Positions 7,130 through 15,351 are shown, counted from the first letter of the stretch. The stretch is 23,822 bases of DNA from JAAKFL01 sp964629645 (GCA_964629645.1 CAZVSU010000040.1:1-23822); one strand, 5' to 3'. Numbers and translations are program-made. Notes: generated from the letters alone by a model not told the origin.

Positions 7130-8350
7130 ATGGAAACAATTTTTTCCCGTTTAACTGGTCGTGTCGCTGGGAGTATTCTCATTGTCGCGGGGTGCTGTAT
7201 TGGAGCCGGCATGCTAGGGGCTCCCGTCCTTAGTGCCGTGGCGGGGTTTTTCCCCAGCACCCTCATGTTCTTTTTGTGCTGGCTTTTCATGATGACGACA
7301 GGGCTGCTTCTTCTCGAAGTCAATCTTTGGTATCAAAAAGAAGTGAGCATTGCGACAATGGTGGAAGACACCCTCGGCAAAGCCGGCAGACGCATCAGCA
7401 TTGCTCTTTTCATCTACCTTTTTTACTCGATTTTGATCGCTTATGTTTCGGGTTGCGGATCGCTGTTTACCGGCATAGCAGACGATCTTGGTTTCACCGT
7501 TCCAAAGTGGGTCGGCGCTACATTCTTTACGGCTTTATTCGCTGCAGTGATTTATTCCGGCACAGCGGCTGTCGACTGGTTCAATCGCTTTTTGGTTTTG
7601 GGGCTGGCCGTTTCCTATTTCAGCTTGGTCGCTTTTGGATTTTCCCACGTGAACGCCGACTATCTCGAATTCGCTTACTGGCCCGGGATGGCCGTGGCCA
7701 TTCCTCTGATGATTATTTCCTTCGGCTATCACAATATGATCCCGAGCTTGACCACCTATTTGGACCATGCCCGCTCTAAACTGACTGCGGTGGTGCTGAT
7801 CGGGAGCTTAATCCCTTTGCTGGTGTATCTCATTTGGGGACTTATCATCATGGGAATCGTCCCTCCCGGAGCGTTTCAAGGGGTGATTGACGAAGGAGAA
7901 TTTGCCACCCGCGCTTTAAAAAATGCGACCGACTCTTCTGCGATTTCCCTTCTGGCTGAACATTTTGCCTTTTTTGCCATCGTTTCGTCATTCATCACCA
8001 ACGCTTTGAGCTTCGTGGATTTTTATGCCGACTGTCTTCATATCAAAAAGGATCGTTTTGGCAAGTTGATCCTCTGCACGCTGACGATGCTGCCTCCTTA
8101 TTTATGCGCCATGATTTATCCGAATCTATTTTTGGTCGCACTGAGTTTTGCCGGCGTTTTCGGCGCTTTGATCCTTTTCGGTGTTATGCCTGTGATGATG
8201 GTGTGGAACGGACGCTACACGATGAACCGATCGGGCGAGGCTCTGCTTCCGGGCGGGAAGCTCCTATTAGGCACTGTGATGGCGGCCGCACTTGCGGCCA
8301 TTGTCCTCAGCCTCGCCGTTCAAACGAACCTGATAGAGTTAAGCCCATGA
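7130..8350 (+). CDS. tyrP: Aromatic amino-acid transporter, TyrP family (copy 1)
   Basis: This is an inner-membrane proton-coupled importer of the HAAAP family (TyrP, Mtr, TnaB), which carries tyrosine or tryptophan. The 406-residue protein has about 11 hydrophobic helices. The N-terminal block GSILIVAGCCIGAGMLGAPV is the family's glycine-rich first helix, followed by LLLLEVNLWY. Chlamydiae often carry tandem tyrP copies, and a second copy overlaps this one by four bases. ATG 7130 is the only start consistent with the family N-terminus; no ribosome site precedes it. Substrate cannot be read from the sequence, and the trpS gene downstream in the same run leaves tryptophan open. Confidence 0.9.
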   Translation: METIFSRLTGRVAGSILIVAGCCIGAGMLGAPVLSAVAGFFPSTLMFFLCWLFMMTTGLLLLEVNLWYQKEVSIATMVEDTLGKAGRRISIALFIYLFYSILIAYVSGCGSLFTGIADDLGFTVPKWVGATFFTALFAAVIYSGTAAVDWFNRFLVLGLAVSYFSLVAFGFSHVNADYLEFAYWPGMAVAIPLMIISFGYHNMIPSLTTYLDHARSKLTAVVLIGSLIPLLVYLIWGLIIMGIVPPGAFQGVIDEGEFATRALKNATDSSAISLLAEHFAFFAIVSSFITNALSFVDFYADCLHIKKDRFGKLILCTLTMLPPYLCAMIYPNLFLVALSFAGVFGALILFGVMPVMMVWNGRYTMNRSGEALLPGGKLLLGTVMAAALAAIVLSLAVQTNLIELSP

Positions 8351-9567
8351 CAGATTTTGGAAAAATTTTGGGGGGGATCCTTCTTGTCGCAGGGACGACG
8401 ATTGGAGCTGCCGTTCTCGCTCTCCCTGTCACAACCGGCCTTGTCGGTTTTTATCCCACCATGGCTCTTTTTGTTCTCTACTGGATTTTGATGACGTACG
8501 CCGCCATGCTTTTTTTGGAGGTGAACCTTTGGCTCGAGGGCCCCGGAACAAATATCATCTCGATGGCCCACGCCACCTTGGGGAAGACCGGAGAGACGGT
8601 TTGCTGGCTCCTCTATCTGTTTTTGCTCTACACCCTCACAACAGCCTACATGGCCGTGAGCGGCCCCCTTTTTTTACATATTCTGACCTGGGTGACGGGA
8701 ATATCCTTTCCCGCTTGGGTCGGGCCGCTTCCCCTTGTGTTCATCTTCAGCTTTTTTATTTATGAGGGAGCGGCTTATGTCGATTACATCAACCGCTTTT
8801 TGATGCTCGGTCTTTTGTTGACTTTTGTCATTCTCAACAGCTGGTTGATTCCCCACATCGATTTAGAGCTTTTGTCTTATCACAACTACGCTCTCATTCC
8901 TTTGGCTGTCGCGCAAGTGGCCGTTTCCTTCGGGTATCATATTATCATCCCGACACTGACCCGTTATCTGAAGCGCGATGTGGACGCTCTTTTTAAGGTG
9001 ATCGTCATTGGCGGCATGATTCCGCTGATTGTCAACGGGATATGGGTTTTTGTCGCCTTGGGGAATATTCCCCTGACAGGGCCCTATGGACTTGTTGAAG
9101 GGTATGTGAGTGGAAGTAATGCGGTCGATTTGATTGCGGCGTCCCTCGGCCATTCGTGGCTGAATATCGTGGCGCAGTGCTTTCTTTTTTGCTGCATTGT
9201 GACGTCTTTTTTAGGTGTGTCGCTCAGCCTTCGCGATTTTCTAGCCGATGGGCTGGGTATCAAAAATACTGCGGTCGGGCGCTGGGTGCTCTATTTTCTG
9301 ACCTTTGTCCCCCCCCTAGTTTTTGCTATTTCCATCCAGCGCGCTTTTTTTACAGCTCTTGACTACGCGGGCGTGCTCGGTGTGCTCGTTCTCCTTGTGG
9401 TGATGCCCATTGCCATGACCTGGTCGGGGCGCTACATAAAAGGGTTTTCGTCAGACGAGTTTCGCGCTCCCGGCGGGAAAGGGGCTCTCGTGATCGCATT
9501 GATTGTCACCTCCGTCATGATTATAATGGAATTCATGAACAAGATGGGTCTTTTCGAACCGGTGTAA
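8347..9567 (+). CDS. tyrP: Aromatic amino-acid transporter, TyrP family (copy 2)
   Basis: This second HAAAP-family importer is also 406 residues with about 11 helices. Its first helix reads GGILLVAGTTIGAAVLALPV and the block LFLEVNLWL follows, colinear with copy 1. By eye the N-terminal regions share roughly half their residues, so the duplication is old and the copies may differ in substrate. The open frame extends back to 8104, but that part lies inside copy 1 in another frame. The ATG at 8347 overlaps the copy 1 stop (ATGA), indicating translational coupling. trpS follows ten bases after the stop. Confidence 0.9.
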   Translation: MTDFGKILGGILLVAGTTIGAAVLALPVTTGLVGFYPTMALFVLYWILMTYAAMLFLEVNLWLEGPGTNIISMAHATLGKTGETVCWLLYLFLLYTLTTAYMAVSGPLFLHILTWVTGISFPAWVGPLPLVFIFSFFIYEGAAYVDYINRFLMLGLLLTFVILNSWLIPHIDLELLSYHNYALIPLAVAQVAVSFGYHIIIPTLTRYLKRDVDALFKVIVIGGMIPLIVNGIWVFVALGNIPLTGPYGLVEGYVSGSNAVDLIAASLGHSWLNIVAQCFLFCCIVTSFLGVSLSLRDFLADGLGIKNTAVGRWVLYFLTFVPPLVFAISIQRAFFTALDYAGVLGVLVLLVVMPIAMTWSGRYIKGFSSDEFRAPGGKGALVIALIVTSVMIIMEFMNKMGLFEPV

Positions 9568-9577
9568 AAGGACAGAT

Positions 9578-10627
9578 ATGGCAAACAAAAAAAGAGTATT
9601 AACGGGAGACCGCCCCACCGGCCGCCTCCATCTTGGCCACTACGTCGGTTCAATTGAAAATCGGGTGAAATTGCAGGGCGACTATGAATGCTGCTTCATC
9701 ATTGCCGACCTTCATATGCTGACGACCAAGCCCCAAAAAGAGGAAATCCTCAAAATCCGGGAGAATATCCGCGAGATGGTGCTCGACTATCTGGCGTGCG
9801 GAGTCGATCCCGAACAATCGATCATCTATTTGCAATCGGCTGTCCCCGCTGTTTACGAACTCAATCTCTTCTTTGAAAATATGGTGTCGTTTAACCGGCT
9901 CACAAATCTCCCCAGCATCAAAGACATGGCCAGAAATGCCCACCTTGATCCCGACAACGTACCGCTTGGACTTCTCGGCTATCCGATTTTGCAGGCCGCC
10001 GATATTCTGATGCCGCGCGCCGATGCCGTTCCCGTTGGTAAAGACAATGTCGCCCACGTCGAAATTGCCCGGGACATTGCCCGCCGCTTTAATCAATACT
10101 ATGGAGAGGTGTTTCCTCTTCCGGACCCTATTCTGAGCGCTCATCCTACTCTTGTTGGCACCGACGGCAAAGGAAAAATGAGCAAATCGGCAGGGAATGC
10201 GATCAATCTGTCCGATGATGTCAAGAGCGTCGACAAAAAGGTCAAAGGGATGTATACCGATCCGAGCCGCGTCAGTGCCGACGTCCCCGGAAAAGTGGAG
10301 GGAAACCCTGTCTTTATCTATCACGATATTTTTAATCCTGACCAAGAAGAGATCAAAGACTTAAAAGAGCGGTACCGAAAAGGAACTGTCGGCGACGTCG
10401 AAGTCAAAGAAAAGCTGTCAAAGGCGCTCAACGCCTTTTTGGACCCCATCCGTGAACGGAGGGAGCGGTACGCCAAAGAAAAAGGGCTTGTCGAGGAGAT
10501 CCTTTACGACGGGACGCTCAAAATGAACGAAATCGCCAAAGAGACGATGTCCGCCGTCCACCAAGCTATGGGTGTCGCCGGAACGTGGAAAAAAATCTCC
10601 CGTATCGCCCGCGATCGAAAAAAGTAA
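9578..10627 (+). CDS. trpS: Tryptophanyl-tRNA synthetase
   Basis: This class I aminoacyl-tRNA synthetase charges tRNA-Trp in the cytoplasm. The 349-residue protein carries the HIGH-type signature as RPTGRLHLGHYVGS near residues 12-25 and the KMSKS loop as GKGKMSKSAGNAI near 195-207, with the TrpRS-typical DLHMLTT and LGYPILQAADIL between them. Length is normal for bacterial TrpS. A ribosome site (AAAGGA) precedes the ATG at 9578. It is the third gene of a tight run, with uvrB beginning four bases after its stop. A trpS-uvrB neighbourhood is also known in Chlamydia. Confidence 0.96.
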   Translation: MANKKRVLTGDRPTGRLHLGHYVGSIENRVKLQGDYECCFIIADLHMLTTKPQKEEILKIRENIREMVLDYLACGVDPEQSIIYLQSAVPAVYELNLFFENMVSFNRLTNLPSIKDMARNAHLDPDNVPLGLLGYPILQAADILMPRADAVPVGKDNVAHVEIARDIARRFNQYYGEVFPLPDPILSAHPTLVGTDGKGKMSKSAGNAINLSDDVKSVDKKVKGMYTDPSRVSADVPGKVEGNPVFIYHDIFNPDQEEIKDLKERYRKGTVGDVEVKEKLSKALNAFLDPIRERRERYAKEKGLVEEILYDGTLKMNEIAKETMSAVHQAMGVAGTWKKISRIARDRKK

Positions 10628-10631
10628 CTCT

Positions 10632-12620
10632 ATGCCTTTTGAACTTGTCACACAATATGAACCGCGCGGCGATCAACCGAAAGCGATTGAAGAGCTGTCG
10701 AAGGGAGTCGAAAGAGGCGACAGGTCGCAGGTGCTGCTCGGCATTACCGGCTCCGGGAAAACGTTCACAATGGCAAATGTCATACAAAAGGTGCAGCGCC
10801 CTACGCTCATCTTAGCGCACAACAAAACACTCGCGGCTCAGCTTTACCAAGAGTTCAAAGAGTTTTTCCCGAGAAACGCCGTCGAATATTTCGTCTCTTA
10901 CTACGATTACTACCAGCCCGAAGCCTACATTGCTCGGACCGACACCTATATCGAAAAAGATATGTCGATCAACGATAAAATCGATAAGCTCAGGTTGAGT
11001 GCGACCCGCTCTCTCTTGGAAAGAGACGATGTCATCATCGTCGCTTCCGTCTCCTGCATTTATGGACTGGGCTCTCCGGAATACTACCGCGGGATGAACC
11101 TCGTGCTCAAAACCCGGCAAGAAAGAAGGCGCGACGATGTCTTGCTCCACCTTGTCGAGATGCAATACAAGCGCAATGACGTCGATTTTTTCCGCGCCAC
11201 ATTCCGCGTGCGGGGGGACATTTTGGAAATCTTCCCCGCCTATGAAGATGACCTTGCCATCCGCGTCGAGTTCTTTGGGGACGAAATCGAACGGATCAGC
11301 GAGATCGACCCCCTGACCGGCAAAGTCATCCGGCGCGTCGATCAGGCGGTCGTTTATCCCGGATCGCACCACGTCACTCCCGAGGAAGTGCGTGTGAATG
11401 CGCTCGAAAGCATCAAAGCGGAGCTCAAAGAGCGGGCCGCTTGGTTTGAGCAGCAAAATCTTCTCGTCGAACAGCAACGGATCATGCAAAGAACTCGTTA
11501 TGATCTTGAAATGATCAAAGAAGTGGGATTTTGCAAAGGGATTGAAAACTACTCGCGCCATTTCAGCCGGCGCGAGCCCGGAAGCGCCCCTCAATGTTTG
11601 ATTGATTACTTTCCGGACAACTTCTTGATGTTTATCGATGAATCGCATCAGACCGTGCCTCAGGTCCACGCGATGTATAACGGCGATCGCGCGAGAAAGC
11701 AATCGCTCGTTGATTTTGGTTTCCGCCTCCCTTCCGCCTACGACAACCGCCCTTTAAAGTTTCCTGAATTCTACGAGCACATCAATCAGGTCATCTATGT
11801 TTCAGCGACGCCGGCAGAATGGGAGCGCAAGGAAGCTGGAGATGTCGTTGTGGAGCAGGTGATCCGCCCTACGGGTCTTCTCGATCCGACAATCGAACTC
11901 AAACCGGCCACCGGACAAGTGGACGATAGTATTGAACAGATCCGAACGGAAATTGAAAGAGGAGGGCGCGTTCTTGTCACGACGCTCACAAAACGTCTTG
12001 CAGAAGAGCTCTCCAAATATCTGATCGACCTCGATGTAAAAGCCAAATATCTCCACTCCGATATTGACACTGTCGAGAGGATCCAGATCATCAGCGACCT
12101 GAGAAGCGGCCATTTCGACGTTCTTGTCGGGATCAATCTCTTAAGAGAAGGTTTAGACATTCCGGAAGTGTCGCTTGTGTGTATTCTCGACGCTGATAAG
12201 GAAGGGTTTTTGCGCAGTCAAACATCGCTGATCCAAACATGCGGGCGCGCTGCGCGGAATGAACACGGCCGCGTTGTCATGTATGCCGATAAGATCACAG
12301 CGTCCATCAAAGAAACGATTGCCATCACTGAAGAGCGCCGCAAACTCCAGCAAGAGCACAACGAAAAGCATGGCATCACTCCGCAATCGGTCAAGCGGGC
12401 CATTTCTCTTCTTGTCGAACAAGAAGAAGAGGTCGAAGGCAAGCAGGTTGCCGAAGACGAGCACCACTATCTGACGTCTGACGAGATCCAAAAACTTGTC
12501 AAACAGTACGAAAAAGAGATGAAGAAAGCGGCAAAAGAGCTTCGCTTTGAAGATGCCGCTCATTGCCGCGATCTCATGAAGCGCTATCAGGACATGGCGC
12601 TCGCTCTTGTCGACGGTTGA
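10632..12620 (+). CDS. uvrB: Excinuclease ABC subunit B
   Basis: UvrB is the damage-verifying helicase-like subunit of nucleotide excision repair; it is loaded by UvrA and recruits UvrC. The 662-residue protein has the Walker A box GITGSGKT near 37, the beta-hairpin and following segment YYDYYQPEAYI, DESHQTVPQ (Walker B), YVSATPAEWE, LREGLDIPEVSL and QTCGRAARN (helicase motif VI). A C-terminal UVR domain (about 622-657, ELRFEDAAHCRDLM) binds UvrC. An in-frame start at 10572 lies inside trpS. The ATG at 10632 matches the usual MPFELV-type N-terminus. No strong ribosome site is present, so coupling to trpS is likely. Its last 34 bases overlap the end of the ankyrin gene on the other strand. Confidence 0.97.
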   Translation: MPFELVTQYEPRGDQPKAIEELSKGVERGDRSQVLLGITGSGKTFTMANVIQKVQRPTLILAHNKTLAAQLYQEFKEFFPRNAVEYFVSYYDYYQPEAYIARTDTYIEKDMSINDKIDKLRLSATRSLLERDDVIIVASVSCIYGLGSPEYYRGMNLVLKTRQERRRDDVLLHLVEMQYKRNDVDFFRATFRVRGDILEIFPAYEDDLAIRVEFFGDEIERISEIDPLTGKVIRRVDQAVVYPGSHHVTPEEVRVNALESIKAELKERAAWFEQQNLLVEQQRIMQRTRYDLEMIKEVGFCKGIENYSRHFSRREPGSAPQCLIDYFPDNFLMFIDESHQTVPQVHAMYNGDRARKQSLVDFGFRLPSAYDNRPLKFPEFYEHINQVIYVSATPAEWERKEAGDVVVEQVIRPTGLLDPTIELKPATGQVDDSIEQIRTEIERGGRVLVTTLTKRLAEELSKYLIDLDVKAKYLHSDIDTVERIQIISDLRSGHFDVLVGINLLREGLDIPEVSLVCILDADKEGFLRSQTSLIQTCGRAARNEHGRVVMYADKITASIKETIAITEERRKLQQEHNEKHGITPQSVKRAISLLVEQEEEVEGKQVAEDEHHYLTSDEIQKLVKQYEKEMKKAAKELRFEDAAHCRDLMKRYQDMALALVDG

Positions 12621-13177
12621 TGACTCTTAAGCGCCTCGATCGTTAATTCGTAATCCTTTTCTGTCGGAACAGTGCGGAAGACGCCCATAATCATTCTCAT
12701 GAATTTAGAATTTTTTTGCTCGTCGGCTATGGCCATGGCATTTTTTATCCATTGGTCGCGGACGCATGCGGCATCGCTTAAAAGCGTTTTGATCGTGCCG
12801 TGGTCGCCATGTCTCGCTGCAATTTCGAGCGGACTTTTGCCCTCTTCCATTTGGAAACCGTGAGCGATAAAAATTTTCAGCGTTTGATAGTCATGTCTCT
12901 CGACGGCACTATTAAGTGCGGTATCAAAACAGATCGCGGGATCCAGGACAATACTGAGAGGATTTGGGATGCAATGTCTTCCCGTAAATCTTTGTTTGTA
13001 TTGAGCCAGAAACTGGTCGAGGAGCTCGTAGTGGCGGTAGTCGACAAGCATGTGGAGGGCGCGCTCCCCCAATTTGTGACAACGATCTGTCACGAACGGA
13101 AGGGCCGCGAGTATTTTTTCCATGTCTTCCACTTTTTCGCCGCTGCCGAATTTAACCAAAGCGACCCCTTGTGGATC
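12587..13177 (-). pseudogene. 3' half of an ankyrin-repeat gene, severed by a fold-back element
   Basis: This segment encodes the C-terminal part of an ankyrin-repeat protein. The repeats are visible as GERALHMLVDYRHYELLDQF, FDTALNSAVERHDYQTLKIF and KSPLEIAARHGDHGTIKTLL. The open frame reaches back past TTG 13159 to the CTAG at 13177-13180, where the inserted element begins. Joining it to the 5' half across one CTAG gives a continuous frame, LFQAMLTLDPQGVALVKF. As it stands, translation would need an internal start: TTG 13159, or a downstream ATG preceded by GTGGAAG. An element-borne promoter could transcribe it. The stop at 12587-12589 lies inside the convergent uvrB. Confidence 0.8.
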
Positions 13178-13201
13178 TAGTACACCTTATAAAAAGTTTT
13201 T
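13177..13201 (+). repeat. Left terminal inverted repeat of the fold-back element
   Basis: This 25-base arm begins with CTAGTACACC and is the exact reverse complement of 13317-13341. The first four bases, CTAG, include the presumed TA target site. Confidence 0.9.
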
Positions 13202-13340
13202 GATCAAATTCGGCATTATAAGCGCCGCGATGAGCTGATCTCAATCTGCTCTATATTGTTAATATTGAGCCGATTAAGATCGGCTCATCCCGGCGGCTTA
13301 GAATTCGAATTTGTAGAAAAACTTTTTATAAGGTGTACTA
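13178..13340. mobile_element. MITE-like fold-back element with TA target duplication
   Basis: A 159-bp element (13180-13338) is flanked by TA (13178-13179 and 13339-13340), each within CTAG. Its outer 25 bp, counted with the shared CTAG (13177-13201 and 13317-13341), are a perfect inverted repeat. The inner parts are also complementary with mismatches, down to a three-base loop near 13258-13260, so the element can fold into one long hairpin. It contains no transposase. TA duplication in CTAG is the known preference of IS630-type (Tc1/mariner-related) transposases, so it is probably a non-autonomous element moved by one. Removing the element plus one TA (161 bp) restores the ankyrin frame exactly. 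No second copy is present in this window. Confidence 0.8.
13215..13244 (-). promoter_or_regulatory. Promoter inside the fold-back element, directed at the 3' ankyrin fragment
   Basis: On the minus strand, TTGAGA (13244-13239) and a perfect TATAAT (13220-13215) are separated by 18 bases. Transcription would start near 13208 and run out of the element into the severed 3' half. The matching place in the right arm is degenerate (TAGAAT), so the promoter is much better in one direction. Confidence 0.5.
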
Positions 13341-13890
13341 GTGTGAGCATAGCCTGGAAAAGGGATAAGGAGCCGTCCAAGGAGGCGATATCAAGCGGGG
13401 TGTACCGCTCGCGCGGGGAGGCCCAGATGTATGTGTTCGGATTGGTTGTGATCATGGCCTTCGACGTCAGCTCAGAGCCCGTGAACGATTCATAAATCTC
13501 GGCAAACTCTTTTTGATGGCGGCAGGGGAGCCGGTACAGTCCTTTTGGATGGAGCAAGCGGGCAAAAGCGTGGCACTCAATCAACTTAAAATACTGTTCC
13601 GAGAAGAGATCGAGAGAATCGAGTTGAGCATTGAGCTCTTGACTTTTTCGGGAAAGATACGTTTCAAACGAAAGACGATTGGATTCAATAACCGAATGTT
13701 CAGAGGGATCGTTTTCATCAGTGAGACATCGATTGACGATTTGGTTGACTCTTGCTTCTGATGGAGAGTCGTTTTCTTGGTGAATATAGACCGAAACATC
13801 GTGATTTCGAAGAGCTGTGACAGAATAAAATTCACTAAGAGACATGGGACAGACAGTGCCAATATTAAATCCGTTCGTTAGGGGAACCAT
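13285..13890 (-). pseudogene. 5' half of an ankyrin-repeat gene, truncated by the fold-back element
   Basis: This fragment starts at ATG 13890, preceded six bases earlier by a strong ribosome site (AAGGAGG). An upstream in-frame start at 13965 is less likely because that site lies after it. It encodes about 180 native residues ending in TPLDIASLDGSLSLFQAML, an ankyrin repeat. It then reads into the element for roughly 18 foreign residues (ending in SNSKPPG) before a stop at 13285-13287. Without the insertion the full protein would be 380 residues. The N-terminal 130 or so residues resemble no domain I recognise. The truncated protein may still be made. Ankyrin proteins commonly act in protein binding, and in intracellular bacteria some are effectors; that role is only inference here. 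Confidence 0.75.
13317..13341 (-). repeat. Right terminal inverted repeat of the fold-back element
   Basis: This 25-base arm ends in GGTGTACTAG and is the exact reverse complement of 13177-13201. It supplies the C-terminal codons and the frameshift of the truncated 5' ankyrin fragment. Confidence 0.9.
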
Positions 13891-13976
13891 TGACAACCTC
13901 CTTTTACGTTGATGTTTTGGGGCAAAACGTAACACATGCGAACAATTCCAAGGAACAGGAGACATAAAATTTCTAT

Positions 13977-14004
13977 TTGTCAGAAAGAAATTTTAGGCCA
14001 TAAT
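13977..14004 (+). promoter_or_regulatory. Predicted promoter of the Nudix-methyltransferase pair
   Basis: TTGTCA (13977-13982) and CATAAT (13999-14004) are separated by 16 bases, each one base off consensus. A short leader with the ribosome site AAAGGGG follows before the ATG at 14034. Confidence 0.5.
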
Positions 14005-14033
14005 CGTCCTTAATCTTGTGAAAGGGGCGTGAG

Positions 14034-14597
14034 ATGCTATCAGTTGACACTTATCAAGAGATGATTCGAGAGATTGTCTCGGCGATTAAACCTTTCGACA
14101 CCGCAGAACAGGGCCATCAAAAAACGATCCTTGAGTGGATTGATTCTGGCGAGCCGCTCTGTCGCATCAACAAACCGGCAACGCCTCCCATGCACTTGGT
14201 TTCCTATTTTACTTTGTACGATCCCATCCGAGAACGCATTCTTCTTGTGGATCACAAAAAGGCAGGACTTTGGCTTCCACCAGGCGGGCATGTCGAACCC
14301 GATGAACTTCCCAAAAATGCGGCCCATCGGGAATTGAAAGAAGAACTCGGCCTTGAACTCAAACTCTCTTCGGAAGATCCTCTTTTTATCACTGTCACCG
14401 AAACGGTGGGGGAGCCTCCGAAACATACTGATGTCAGTTTATGGTATGTCTACCTTTGGGATTCCACAATCGAACTCTCATACGACACGTCAGAATTTTA
14501 CGCGGTCCACTGGTTCCCAATGAGCGAGCTTCCCACAAACCGCGCCGACCCCAACCTCGAAAGATTTTGTCAAAAGCTTCGGTATCGCGATGCATAA
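14034..14597 (+). CDS. Nudix hydrolase
   Basis: Nudix enzymes cleave nucleoside diphosphates linked to another group, for example oxidised nucleotides, nucleotide sugars or cofactors, in the cytoplasm with Mg or Mn. The 187-residue protein has a complete Nudix box starting at Gly85: GHVEPDE, seven residues, then RELKEELGL, matching GX5EX7REUXEEXGU in every fixed position. An N-terminal segment of about 50 residues precedes the Nudix fold. Substrate cannot be predicted. A ribosome site (AAAGGGG) supports ATG 14034. Its last eight bases overlap the methyltransferase start, so the two genes are probably translated together. Confidence 0.92.
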   Translation: MLSVDTYQEMIREIVSAIKPFDTAEQGHQKTILEWIDSGEPLCRINKPATPPMHLVSYFTLYDPIRERILLVDHKKAGLWLPPGGHVEPDELPKNAAHRELKEELGLELKLSSEDPLFITVTETVGEPPKHTDVSLWYVYLWDSTIELSYDTSEFYAVHWFPMSELPTNRADPNLERFCQKLRYRDA

Positions 14598-15348
14598 GCC
14601 ACATGAAAGCGCCGGCCCTTTTCATTACGATGAAAGCGCGGAAAATTACGACGTGCTGAACGAGGAAAAGTCGCATGCCGTGAATCAAAATATAGCCCGT
14701 ATTTTGAAAGAACAGTGCGTGAAAACGGTGGTCGATTTGACGTGCGGGACGGGCTCTCAGGTCATCTATTTGTCGGAGCGCGGCTATGACGTGACGGGAT
14801 CGGATATCAGTTCAAAAATGATTGCGCATGCCAGGAATAAAGGAGTCTCTTTTCCTTTGCATGTCGATGATATCCGCACTGCACGATTGGGGACTTTTGA
14901 TGCAGCCCTTTCCATCTTTAATGCGATCGGCCATTTAACAAAACGTGATTTTGAAAAAGCTCTTCAAAATATTCAAAAAAATTTAAATCCGCATGGTCTT
15001 TTTGTCTTTGATATTTTCAACCGGAATTATCTGTTAGAGAGTGACAACATCACAAAGCTCACAATTGATTGGATGGAAGAGAAAAACCGTAAAACAGTGA
15101 GAAAAATTCAATACAGCACGATCGACACAAACGGGATTTTGTCCTCTTACACCACACAAATCGTTTGTGAGGGCAATCTTTCTGAAGTGTCAAAAAGTGA
15201 GCAGACCCTACAAGTATATTCGGCAGACGAACTGAAAGAGCTTTTGGATCGCAACGGTTTTGACATCATTGAACAAACAAATATCGATGGCGCTCCATTT
15301 TTTGATAGAACGACTGAACGCATCCTGTCTGTTGGCAGAAAAAAATGA
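14590..15348 (+). CDS. Class I SAM-dependent methyltransferase
   Basis: The 252-residue protein has a Rossmann-type methyltransferase fold. Motif I reads VVDLTCGTGSQ (47-57), the acidic residue ending strand 2 is in VTGSDIS, DDI lies in the motif II region, and FDAALSIFNAIGHL and LFVFDIFN follow. This pattern is common in small-molecule or general methyltransferases, and the substrate is not evident. ATG 14590 lies inside the Nudix gene, giving an eight-base overlap that suggests coupled translation. The gene converges on a Sel1-repeat gene three bases after its stop. Confidence 0.9.
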   Translation: MHKPHESAGPFHYDESAENYDVLNEEKSHAVNQNIARILKEQCVKTVVDLTCGTGSQVIYLSERGYDVTGSDISSKMIAHARNKGVSFPLHVDDIRTARLGTFDAALSIFNAIGHLTKRDFEKALQNIQKNLNPHGLFVFDIFNRNYLLESDNITKLTIDWMEEKNRKTVRKIQYSTIDTNGILSSYTTQIVCEGNLSEVSKSEQTLQVYSADELKELLDRNGFDIIEQTNIDGAPFFDRTTERILSVGRKK

Positions 15349-15351
15349 AAA

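Noticed and set aside
8104..8346. Extended N-terminus for the second TyrP gene
   Set aside because: The upstream part lies wholly inside the first tyrP gene in another frame and does not resemble the family. The ATG at 8347 fits the family N-terminus and overlaps the previous stop.
9650..10345. 231-codon minus-strand open frame inside trpS
   Set aside because: It overlaps the conserved catalytic region of trpS and has no family features of its own.
10812..11702. 296-codon minus-strand open frame inside uvrB
   Set aside because: It lies entirely within a strongly conserved uvrB reading frame and its translation shows no recognisable domain; it is an antisense shadow.
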